From NCBI GenBank assembly GCA_030634675.1, contig DAOWAH010000020.1, forward strand, positions 1 through 12,892: DNA of 12,892 nt. Reading direction: 5' to 3'. A model generated the notes under the pieces. The model searched no databases and was not told the DNA's origin. It was given only the letters and a program-made list of their open reading frames with translations. Both the position numbers and the translations under genes were made by a program. Numbering within the stretch: the stretch's first letter is position 1; each line of letters opens with the position of its first letter. This DNA comes from Fidelibacterota bacterium. GTDB lineage: Bacteria; Marinisomatota; Marinisomatia; Marinisomatales; TCS56. Shown here one piece after another: positions 1-6,113 of this stretch.

Positions 1-1
1 A

Positions 2-778
2 CCCATTATAGGTATGATCCATGTGGATGCTTTGCCCGGTACGGTACGCTATGGGGGTAACATGTCGACTATAATTGACAAAGCAATTACCGAAGCACTT
101 GTTTACCGGGAAGCCGGCCTCGATGCGCTGGCGATCGAAAACATGCATGACGTCCCCTATCTGAAAAAGATGGTAGGACCGGAAATAACGGCGGCAATGA
201 GTGTAATTGGATCTGAGGTAAAGCGGGCGGCTTTGCTGCCAACCGGTATCCAAATATTGGCCGGCGCCAATCAGGAGGCCCTGGCTGCGGCCCATGCGGC
301 CGGGTTGGATTTTATCCGGGCCGAGGGTTTTGTATTTACGCAGGTGGCCGACGAGGGGCTAATTGAGGCTGATGCGGGGGAGTTGTTACGCTATCGCAAA
401 CGGATCGGAGCTGACAACATTGCAATTTTCACAGATATAAAGAAAAAGCATAGCTCACATGCCATTACCGCGGATATGACTGCGGCAGAGACCGCCAAAG
501 CTGCCGAATTCTTTCTCAGTGACGGTGTGATTGTGACCGGGAAAACCACTGCAGCAGCAGTGGACTTGCAAGAGTTAAGGAGTGTGCAATCGGCTGTGGC
601 AATACCGGTACTGGTTGGGTCTGGTATTACGCTGGAAAATGTCGCTGATTATTTTGCTTATTGCGACGGGATGATTATTGGTTCGTGGTTTAAGCAGGAG
701 GGAATCTGGTCCAATAATGTTGATCCTGACCGGGTAGCAGCATTCATGTCACTGGTCAGCAAATTGCGGGGCAATTAG
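2..778 (+). CDS. BtpA/SgcQ-family TIM-barrel protein (5' end outside window)
   Basis: The reading frame is open to the window edge: codons for P-I-I-G precede the first visible Met at 14, and BtpA-family proteins usually start a few residues before the 'P-I-I-G-M-I-H' segment. The true start therefore lies upstream and this is a partial gene lacking only a short N-terminus. Family hallmarks visible, numbered from that Met: MIHVDALPGT at 1-10, AIENMHDVPY at 40-49, a central IRAEGFVF strand, the FTDIKKKHSSH segment, VIVTGKTT, and the C-terminal VGSGIT and GMIIGSWFK loops typical of a (beta/alpha)8 phosphate-binding barrel. BtpA was named for its effect on photosystem I accumulation in cyanobacteria, and SgcQ is a homologue in an E. 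coli sugar cluster. The general biochemical role is unsettled, and nothing here suggests phototrophy. No clear terminator follows before the converging gene at 814. The family call is strong; function is not assigned. Confidence 0.9.
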   Translation, partial: PIIGMIHVDALPGTVRYGGNMSTIIDKAITEALVYREAGLDALAIENMHDVPYLKKMVGPEITAAMSVIGSEVKRAALLPTGIQILAGANQEALAAAHAAGLDFIRAEGFVFTQVADEGLIEADAGELLRYRKRIGADNIAIFTDIKKKHSSHAITADMTAAETAKAAEFFLSDGVIVTGKTTAAAVDLQELRSVQSAVAIPVLVGSGITLENVADYFAYCDGMIIGSWFKQEGIWSNNVDPDRVAAFMSLVSKLRGN

Positions 779-813
779 CCAACTGTAACATCTCTGTTCT
801 GATTTTGAGCGGG

Positions 814-1134
814 TTAAATCTGCTTTAATTTCACAGCCGTACCGTATACCAGTAATTCGGCCGTGGAAGCCATGATCATCGAGGTTTGAAAACGAATTGC
901 GACGATAGCATCTGCTTCTAACTGTTCTGCCTGGCGGATCATCCTGCTCAAAGACTGTTCCCGTGATTCGGCCAGCATCTTGGTGTATTCGGTGATTTCA
1001 CCGCCAATAATTGTCTTTAAACCAGCCAAAATATCTTTACCTACATGACGGGCGCGGATCGTATTACCGACTACGGTCCCAAGATGTTTGCTTATTATAT
1101 ATCCGGAAACTGATTCCGTAGTAACAACGATCAT
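814..1134 (-). CDS. YbjQ / UPF0145 family protein
   Basis: The 106-aa protein matches the YbjQ (UPF0145, 'putative heavy-metal-binding') family in length and pattern. It has an N-terminal 'VVTTESVSGY' strand, 'LGTVVGNTIRARH' with the conserved V-G-N/R region, a helix containing 'GGEITEYTKML' and 'REQSLSRMIRQAEQLEADAIVAIRF', and the closing 'AELLVYGTAVKL'. The family forms small beta-barrel-like oligomers. Metal binding is an old annotation and no function is established. Its ATG (1134-1132) overlaps the stop of the upstream small membrane-protein gene as ATGA, so the two are almost certainly co-transcribed and translationally coupled from the upstream gene's good RBS. Such pairing of YbjQ with small membrane proteins fits a membrane-associated role, but this is inference. 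Confidence 0.9.
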   Translation of the reverse strand: MIVVTTESVSGYIISKHLGTVVGNTIRARHVGKDILAGLKTIIGGEITEYTKMLAESREQSLSRMIRQAEQLEADAIVAIRFQTSMIMASTAELLVYGTAVKLKQI

Positions 1135-1343
1135 TGTTGTACGTTTTTTAATTCTTGAGTTTCAGGATCATTTTTCCGCTCATTGTAGATGGCAGTTAAA
1201 ATCATTATCACGCCGATTATGATAGCCAATAATGCCAGACCGAGCAGTGGGTTGCCCACAATAAAGCTGATTATTTTTCCGATAAATACGACAATAAACA
1301 GTATCGCGCCTCCAACAGTCAGATAAATACCGGTTTGTTTCAT
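1131..1343 (-). CDS. small two-helix membrane protein
   Basis: The 70-aa product has two predicted membrane segments, roughly residues 6-28 (IYLTVGGAILFIVVFIGKII) and 32-54 (GNPLLGLALLAIIIGVIMIL). A charged tail follows (NERKNDPETQELKNVQQ). The start is supported by a strong Shine-Dalgarno, GGGAGG on the minus strand, about 5 nt before the ATG. It lies directly upstream of, and overlaps by 4 bases, the YbjQ-family gene, so the unit reads membrane protein then YbjQ. I do not recognise a named family. It could be a membrane anchor or partner for the YbjQ protein, which is inference from the coupling alone. Confidence 0.8.
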   Translation of the reverse strand: MKQTGIYLTVGGAILFIVVFIGKIISFIVGNPLLGLALLAIIIGVIMILTAIYNERKNDPETQELKNVQQ

Positions 1344-1609
1344 GTAACCTCCCTTTTTCCTAAAACTTTTAAGAATGAATTATCTATCGATTTAACCGAA
1401 TGCCTATAAGTGAAAATAATAATAAATTTATATTCCTACGGCATAAAATCGCTGATTAATATTTTTTAATTTTCTACTGTAAATGCAGGTGTATTAAATC
1501 AGAAATAAATTGGATGATTATCCAGGCGGAGTACAACAAACTCATTACTACTCACTGATAGATAATGACAGTAAATTAGAAATATTTTATCACTGAAAAT
1601 GGAGGTAAT
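1344..1609. other. divergent AT-rich intergenic region
   Basis: This 266-bp spacer separates the minus-strand membrane-protein/YbjQ unit from the plus-strand cluster starting at 1610, so it should hold promoters for both. It is rich in A/T runs. A 6-bp inverted repeat TCATTA...TAATGA occurs near 1540-1567. I could not pick a convincing -35/-10 pair on either strand, and no ORF of note is present. The only firm signal is the GGAGG ribosome-binding site at 1601-1605 for the gene at 1610. Confidence 0.4.
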
Positions 1610-1951
1610 ATGAAACGATATCTGACAGGTCTGATAACTATGGTCGTTCTTCTAACTGTTATACTTATAATAATGGCAGCCCAACCGGTACAAGAAGATT
1701 CAATTAAATATTATATAGCTCGCTTAGAATCAGTATTAAAGGCAGAGATCGCTGAAAATCGGGAAAATGGACGCTACCAATTACAATCCTTCACTGTCGA
1801 TCGAACTCATTGGCACTACATCCTTGATACGGTCACAGGGAAACTGTATCGTCTGGAATTGAGTCGCACTCCCGGTAATAGCAAATGGGTACTTATGGCC
1901 GAAGCGAATTTCGATCGTCCTTCCATAACTGGCAATGAGGAGAAAGAATGA
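1610..1951 (+). CDS. membrane-anchored or exported protein of unknown function
   Basis: The 113-aa protein begins with a Lys/Arg start and a long hydrophobic stretch (about residues 7-24, LITMVVLLTVILIIMAA), so it is either a signal-anchored periplasmic protein or secreted. A short helical region (about 30-52) follows, then 'GRYQLQSFTVDRTHWHYILDTVTGKLYRLE', given here as two motifs: G-R-Y-Q-L (54-58) and L-D-T-x-T-G-K-L-Y-R-L (72-82). The D-T-x-T-G-x-x-Y/W-R-L pattern recurs in many small bacterial proteins that start with a signal sequence, where it forms a beta-hairpin. I know no function for it. The start is well supported by GGAGG at 1601-1605, 5 nt before the ATG. It is the first gene of the cluster and overlaps the next ORF (38 aa) by four bases. 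Confidence 0.75.
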   Translation: MKRYLTGLITMVVLLTVILIIMAAQPVQEDSIKYYIARLESVLKAEIAENRENGRYQLQSFTVDRTHWHYILDTVTGKLYRLELSRTPGNSKWVLMAEANFDRPSITGNEEKE

Positions 1952-2064
1952 TAAGAATCGCCATCCTGATCAACATCTTGTTCCTCTGCGGTGGTTCTGG
2001 GTGTAATAATGATGATTGCACGGATTGCGGAGGTGGTGTAATTGACGGATCTGTTAATTGCTGA
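1948..2064 (+). CDS. 38-aa Cys-rich exported peptide or mini-lipoprotein
   Basis: An ORF too short for ordinary gene callers starts at ATG 1948, overlapping the stop of the preceding gene as ATGA. A purine-rich GAGGAGAAAG stretch (1937-1946) precedes it and can act as an RBS. The product has an N-terminal Arg (R3), a hydrophobic segment of about 11 residues (4-14), then G-G-S-G-C19, and a tail dense in Asp, Gly and Cys. Cysteines are at 14, 19, 24, 27 and 38, which is 5 in 38 residues. C19 after G-S-G resembles a lipobox, although Gly at -3 is atypical, and N-N-D-D after it resembles the acidic tract of many FCB-group lipoproteins. The remaining tail, including C-x-x-C at 24-27, would be only 20 residues. 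It might be a real mini-lipoprotein, a secreted Cys peptide, or the 5' end of a frame-broken lipoprotein gene: a different frame stays open from 2042 to 2113. Moderate confidence that it is translated; function unknown. Confidence 0.5.
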   Translation: MIRIAILINILFLCGGSGCNNDDCTDCGGGVIDGSVNC

Positions 2065-2129
2065 CGGCTATCAAGTGTGGCGTATCCTTCTGGTAGGTAT
2101 TTCGAAATGTTGAAAGATATAAAATTGAA

Positions 2130-3257
2130 ATGAAAAATATTCATCCGTTATTGGATCAGGAAAAACAAATTCAGGCGCAGCAGTACGAGCGTGAAAAGCG
2201 GTTCATCGGTCTGATTGGATCAGGGCTGTCATTGGCAATGATGCTAATAATCTATTTCAGTGGATTCAGCTTCTGGTTGGCGAATATTCTGCCGGACATA
2301 TCAATTATTGCTGTGTTTGTTATTTATGTAACTGCTTTTTCGGTGATTTCCACTGTGACCGGATTACCTCTCAGTTTTTACAGCGGATATATCCGCGAAC
2401 ATCATTGGAAATTTTCTAATCATACTGTAAAAACTTGGTTGTGGGATCAGTTGAAATCATTCCTCGTTGGTCTGCTGTTAGCACCTGTTTTACTTGGATT
2501 GCTATTCTGGATAATGGCATTTTCACCGGATTACTGGTGGCTGATCGCAGGTCTTGCAGTAGCGCTAGTAAGTGTTATATTAACAACCCTGGTACCGGTT
2601 GTGATTTTGCCGATTTTTAATAAATATACGCCTCTTGGAGCAGGTGAGTTGACTGATCGGCTGCAAACTATTCTGGAGCGGGCTGGACTTAAACCCAGTG
2701 GTTTCTTTATGGAGGATATGAGCCGGCAAACTAAAAAGGAAAACGCCTTTCTGGCCGGTTTGGGAAAAACACGCCGTGTGGTTCTGGCGGATAATCTGAT
2801 GGAACACATGACCGTATCGGAAATAGAATCGGTCATTGCCCATGAGGTAGGCCATTATAAATACAGCCATATATGGAAACAGATTGCTATCGGTACCATT
2901 CAACAATTAATCGTGTTTTTCCTTTTAAATCGTGTGATGCTTATGGTATTTCCGGAATTCCTTACATCGACCCGCTGGAATCTGACGCTGTTCCCGATCT
3001 TTGCTTTGCTGATGGGAGCCATCAGTGGGTTTTTGTTCGGACCATTGAGCAATGCCATCTCACGTCATTTTGAACGTCAGGCTGATCGTACCGCTTTAGA
3101 AATGATTCCACAGACAGCCTCATTTTTAAGCGCTATGGCAGGACTGGCGAACCGTAATTTGTCTAACGCTTATCCCAGTCGCTGGATCAAATGGCTGTAC
3201 TATTCCCATCCGCCAATCGGTGAGCGCCTGGAGATGGGTGATAAGTGGGGAAGATGA
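2130..3257 (+). CDS. M48 family (Ste24-type) membrane zinc metalloprotease
   Basis: The 375-aa protein has the Ste24/CAAX-prenyl-protease-1 layout rather than the shorter HtpX layout. Hydrophobic helices lie at about 24-45, 57-80, 108-131 and 134-162. Then comes the 'N-K-Y-T-P-L-G-x-G-E-L' linker at 164-173, typical of Ste24 proteins, and the catalytic site H238-E-V-G-H242. Two more helices lie at about 252-274 and 285-308. The third zinc ligand is E315 in E-R-Q-A-D319, and S-H-P-P-I-G-E-R-L occurs near 359-367. All catalytic residues are present. Bacterial homologues cleave membrane or exported proteins at the inner membrane; the substrate cannot be predicted. No strong Shine-Dalgarno is seen before ATG 2130, and no other in-frame start fits the alignment. 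It is 65 nt downstream of the 38-aa Cys-rich ORF and 40 nt upstream of the radical SAM gene, suggesting an operon. Confidence 0.93.
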   Translation: MKNIHPLLDQEKQIQAQQYEREKRFIGLIGSGLSLAMMLIIYFSGFSFWLANILPDISIIAVFVIYVTAFSVISTVTGLPLSFYSGYIREHHWKFSNHTVKTWLWDQLKSFLVGLLLAPVLLGLLFWIMAFSPDYWWLIAGLAVALVSVILTTLVPVVILPIFNKYTPLGAGELTDRLQTILERAGLKPSGFFMEDMSRQTKKENAFLAGLGKTRRVVLADNLMEHMTVSEIESVIAHEVGHYKYSHIWKQIAIGTIQQLIVFFLLNRVMLMVFPEFLTSTRWNLTLFPIFALLMGAISGFLFGPLSNAISRHFERQADRTALEMIPQTASFLSAMAGLANRNLSNAYPSRWIKWLYYSHPPIGERLEMGDKWGR

Positions 3258-3297
3258 TAATTTTGATTTTGTTTGATCCAAGTAATTCAATTATTAG

Positions 3298-4338
3298 ATG
3301 AAGCAATCTTCGGTTAGTAAAAACCACATCGGTCGCTGGTGGCACGGTTCGAAAGATCAACGTGTGATCTGCTCATTATGTCCGCGCTACTGTAATATTC
3401 CCATCGGTTCGCAAGGCTTCTGTTATGTCCGGAAAAATGTAAATGGTAAACTGATTACAACCGCTTATGGACGATCCACCGGATTTGCCGTCGATCCGAT
3501 TGAGAAAAAACCGCTCTACCATTTCTATCCCGGATCAGACGTGCTCAGTTTTGGAACCATTGGCTGTAACCTGGGCTGCAAATTCTGTCAGAATTGGCAT
3601 ATCAGCAAGAACCGGAACGACCGTAACCTGGATCGGTTGTTTACACCCGCAGAGGTTGTTCAAATTGCTATCGATAACAATTGTCTTGGCATAGCTTATA
3701 CTTATAACGACCCGATAATTTTCGGCGAGTGGGTAATCGATATTGCCGCAATTGGTCGTGAAAACGGTCTGAAGAATGTATTGGTGACCAATGGCTTTAT
3801 CACCAGCAACGCCCGAGCCGATATATTCACTAAAGCCGATGCAATCAATGTGGACTTGAAAGCCTTCGAGCCTGAATTTTACCGCAAATTGACTTTGTCA
3901 CACCTGGAACCTGTCTTGGATACCCTGCGCTGGCTTGTACATGAAACCGACATATGGATAGAAATTACCACCCTGCTAATTCCGGAGGAAAATGACAGTG
4001 CTAAAGAACTGAATAGATTGACTAATTTTATTGCCGAAGAATTAAATGTCGATATACCATTACATTTTTCCGCTTTTCATCCCGATTTCAAATTACGCAA
4101 CCGACCTCGTACTCCTGCTGCAACGCTTAAGAAGGCTTATTCAATTGCAAAAAATAATGGTTTGAATCATGTTTATCTCGGGAATATTAATACCCAACAG
4201 GGACAGAATACTTATTGTAGCCAATGTGGCGCCATGCTAATCCAGCGCAATTATTATCAGGTAGGCGAGTTACAGTTGGATACGGGGCAATGCCGGCACT
4301 GTGGGCATCAGGTTCCCGGCTGTTTTAAGGGAGGATAA
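3298..4338 (+). CDS. amrS: AmmeMemoRadiSam system radical SAM enzyme
   Basis: A 346-aa radical SAM protein of the PflA-like AmmeMemoRadiSam subgroup. The [4Fe-4S]/SAM site is C90-x3-C94-x2-C97 (C-N-L-G-C-K-F-C-Q-N). The N-terminus carries the family's extra cysteine cluster, C25-x2-C28-P-R-Y-C32 with C42, followed by R-x-x-x-x-G-K-L and Y-G-R. The C-terminus has C307-x2-C310 and C332-x2-C335, probably a zinc ribbon. 'I-A-Y-T-Y-N-D-P' and 'V-T-N-G-F-I' are typical activase-like TIM-barrel motifs. The family occurs in bacteria and archaea beside a MEMO1-like and an AMMECR1-like protein, and the reaction is not settled to my knowledge. The next gene starts on the base after this stop, so AmrS and AmrB are translationally coupled. 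No AMMECR1-domain gene or fusion is visible in the window. Length and motifs indicate an intact enzyme. Confidence 0.93.
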   Translation: MKQSSVSKNHIGRWWHGSKDQRVICSLCPRYCNIPIGSQGFCYVRKNVNGKLITTAYGRSTGFAVDPIEKKPLYHFYPGSDVLSFGTIGCNLGCKFCQNWHISKNRNDRNLDRLFTPAEVVQIAIDNNCLGIAYTYNDPIIFGEWVIDIAAIGRENGLKNVLVTNGFITSNARADIFTKADAINVDLKAFEPEFYRKLTLSHLEPVLDTLRWLVHETDIWIEITTLLIPEENDSAKELNRLTNFIAEELNVDIPLHFSAFHPDFKLRNRPRTPAATLKKAYSIAKNNGLNHVYLGNINTQQGQNTYCSQCGAMLIQRNYYQVGELQLDTGQCRHCGHQVPGCFKGG

Positions 4339-5187
4339 ATGAAAGATATGCGCCAACCAATTGCCCGAAATTTTTATCCCGGCGACTGCCGAAAACAAAT
4401 TGAACGGTTTTTAACTAACTATAAAGTGCCAAAAAATATTCCAGGAAAACCAATTGCAGCAGTTCTGCCCCATGCCGGCTGGAGTTATTCCGGCGCCACT
4501 GCCGTACGCTGCTTATTTTGCCTGGCGCAGCAGAGAATCCCTGATACAGTGATAATCTTCGGGACAGATCATACCGGTGTATACCAGCATGCGCTGTATC
4601 CTTCTGGCCGCTGGGTCACACCGCTGGGGATTTTGAATATCGATAAAAAGTTAGGAACTGAAATACTTAACGAAATACCCGATTTGATAATCGACGCCCC
4701 GGAAGCTCATGCTAACGAACATTCCATTGAAGTTCTAACACCGATGATAAAATATTTCTGGCCGAACACGCATTTTTTACCAATTACAATCAAACCAGAG
4801 CTGAGCAGTATCGACTTAGGACATGATCTGGGAAAAATGCTGTCTAATAGAACCGATGTCGTCGTTTTAGCATCTACCGATCTGACCCATTATGGTTCGG
4901 TGTATGGGTTTGCTCCGGCAGGGTTGGGAGCGGAAGGATTTCGCTGGCTGCGTAAAAATGATAAACAAATGATTACGGCAGTTACAGCAGGAACTCCAGC
5001 GGCAGTATTAGATGAAGCACGCAAAAACCGTAACGCCTGCGGAGCCGGGGCCGTAGCTGCATTGAAAGCTTTTGTATTAGAGACCGAGCATGAAAATGGC
5101 CATTTGATTGAATACACTACGAGTCACGGGTCGCAATCACCAGAGGAATTCGAATATGGTGTTGGCTATGCAGGAATAATATTCTAA
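4339..5187 (+). CDS. amrB: AmmeMemoRadiSam system protein B (MEMO1-like)
   Basis: The 282-aa protein is full length for the MEMO1 family (related by fold to class III extradiol dioxygenases). Family segments are R-x-F-Y-P-G-D (10-16), L-P-H45-A-G-W-S-Y-S-G, F-G-T-D77-H78-T-G, N-E-H128-S-I-E-V, A-S-T-D181-L-T-H184-Y-G, A-C234-G-A-G, and G-V-G-Y-A at the end. H45, H78 and C234 occupy the places of the human MEMO1 metal-pocket residues His49, His81 and Cys244. Bacterial and archaeal members lie beside AmrS; in some genomes they are fused or adjacent to an AMMECR1 domain, which is absent here. Human MEMO1 binds copper/iron and affects cell motility, but the prokaryotic reaction is unknown. ATG 4339 abuts the amrS stop, with GGGAGG inside the end of amrS (4329-4334) as the RBS. 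It is the last gene of the plus-strand cluster and converges on the GNAT gene. Confidence 0.93.
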   Translation: MKDMRQPIARNFYPGDCRKQIERFLTNYKVPKNIPGKPIAAVLPHAGWSYSGATAVRCLFCLAQQRIPDTVIIFGTDHTGVYQHALYPSGRWVTPLGILNIDKKLGTEILNEIPDLIIDAPEAHANEHSIEVLTPMIKYFWPNTHFLPITIKPELSSIDLGHDLGKMLSNRTDVVVLASTDLTHYGSVYGFAPAGLGAEGFRWLRKNDKQMITAVTAGTPAAVLDEARKNRNACGAGAVAALKAFVLETEHENGHLIEYTTSHGSQSPEEFEYGVGYAGIIF

Positions 5188-5263
5188 GGAAAGAATGGTT
5201 GGATAAGGCAATCTTGTCAACTATTGCAACCTGGATAAAAATCACAACGAAACAAACAGTCTG

Positions 5264-5295
5264 CCCCGATAGTGAATAAAGTGAACGTATCGGGG
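5264..5295. repeat. perfect 8-bp inverted repeat between convergent genes
   Basis: CCCCGATA (5264-5271) and TATCGGGG (5288-5295) are exact reverse complements separated by 16 nt. The element sits midway between the ends of amrB (+, 5187) and the GNAT gene (-, 5312), where a shared bidirectional terminator is expected. It lacks a proper T-run on the plus strand. On the minus strand the bases after the stem are moderately T-rich. A terminator or mRNA-stabilising hairpin is the likeliest reading; a protein-binding site is possible. Confidence 0.5.
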
Positions 5296-5311
5296 AATTA
5301 ATCAGAAAAGT

Positions 5312-5866
5312 TCAATTTAGCCCACTCCGAATAGGTACGGAACCTACCAACAACTTTACTGTTTCCGATCCAACCTGAAAATTTTCAGTTGCCATGAAAG
5401 TAAATCCTTCCCGTAAATACCATTCATATGCGGCAGTATTCTTTTCCATTACGCCCAACCACAGCTCCGCATATCCTTTTTCCTGCGCTAAGGAGATGTG
5501 TTCTTTTAATAGGGCTTTGCCGAGCCCCTGTCCCTGATGGTCAGGATCAACATAAAGTGATATTATGTGATAATGCCGCTGACTATCACAGGTATCCGCG
5601 ATAGAATAAGCTCGTAGCTTTTCTTCTGTCAGTCCCACAAGACCAGAGAATTGGTTATATTTTTTAGTTAACGTGGCCAGGGAGTAATGATTATCATGAT
5701 AATCGATAATATTTTTTCGACAGATAAATGAATCATAAGTAAATAACCAGGTTTGTAATGCCAGTACCCGGATATCGTCAAGATCAGCCAATTGCCAGGG
5801 TCTTATCGTGATATTTACTTTTGCATTTATCAATCTAAGAGCTTTCTTTGGATTTGAATACATCAC
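5312..5866 (-). CDS. GNAT family N-acetyltransferase
   Basis: The product (184 aa with the GTG at 5866, 183 aa with the adjacent ATG at 5863) has the GNAT fold. 'I-T-I-R-P-W-Q-L-A-D-L-D-D-I' (19-32) is the first strand and helix. 'L-Y-V-D-P-D-H-Q-G-Q-G-L-G-K-A-L-L' (104-120) is motif A, with the acetyl-CoA pyrophosphate loop Q111-x-x-G114-x-G116. 'G-V-M-E-K-N143-T-A-A-Y-E-W-Y-L-R-E-G-F' is motif B with the conserved Asn and Tyr/Phe. It resembles RimI-like or small-molecule acetyltransferases that start near 'IRPA..D'; the 18 residues before this may be an extension or an upstream start choice. A weak AAGAG precedes the GTG-ATG pair on the minus strand. Substrate cannot be assigned. It is monocistronic, convergent with amrB and divergent from the histidine kinase. 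Confidence 0.88.
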   Translation of the reverse strand: MMYSNPKKALRLINAKVNITIRPWQLADLDDIRVLALQTWLFTYDSFICRKNIIDYHDNHYSLATLTKKYNQFSGLVGLTEEKLRAYSIADTCDSQRHYHIISLYVDPDHQGQGLGKALLKEHISLAQEKGYAELWLGVMEKNTAAYEWYLREGFTFMATENFQVGSETVKLLVGSVPIRSGLN

Positions 5867-5876
5867 TCTTGAAAAA

Positions 5877-6046
5877 ATACCAGATTTGCATTTATGTTCT
5901 TATTTTTCCTTTTAGAAATCTGTATTAAAACATATTAATTAACAAAACATTTTTTCAATGATTAGGAACGTTTCTGGCATACTATTTGATTTTATCTGGT
6001 ATCTGTCAATGTTAATATTATTGGACGTAAATTTATGCGATACCAC
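5877..6046. promoter_or_regulatory. divergent promoter region with repeated ATACCA/TGGTAT elements
   Basis: The 247-bp AT-rich gap between the divergent GNAT and histidine-kinase genes must hold both promoters. ATACCAGAT at 5877-5885 is an exact inverted copy of ATCTGGTAT at 5994-6002. A near copy, TCTGGCAT, lies at 5973-5980, and a further GATACCA at 6039-6045. This spaced set could be a regulator's operators, but each element is short and AT-rich, so chance is not excluded. I could not assign -10/-35 boxes. Confidence 0.25.
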
Positions 6047-6113
6047 AGAATAATAAAGATCTAACCGTTCGGTGTTGAAATCTTGTTGATATGAAAAAAT
6101 ATACAGTCACAAT

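Noticed and set aside
2042..2113. TTG-initiated 23-aa plus-strand ORF after a GGAGG
   Set aside because: The GGAGG lies inside the 38-aa ORF and the product resembles nothing known. It may be the continuation of a frame-broken lipoprotein, but this cannot be shown from one sequence.
1893..2144. 83-aa minus-strand ORF across the 38-aa ORF region
   Set aside because: It opposes the plus-strand cluster, its composition is poor, no RBS was seen, and it overlaps the ends of two better-supported coding regions.
2435..3073. Several 60-110 aa ORFs on both strands inside the M48 gene
   Set aside because: They are out-of-frame shadows of a gene with a full set of catalytic motifs.
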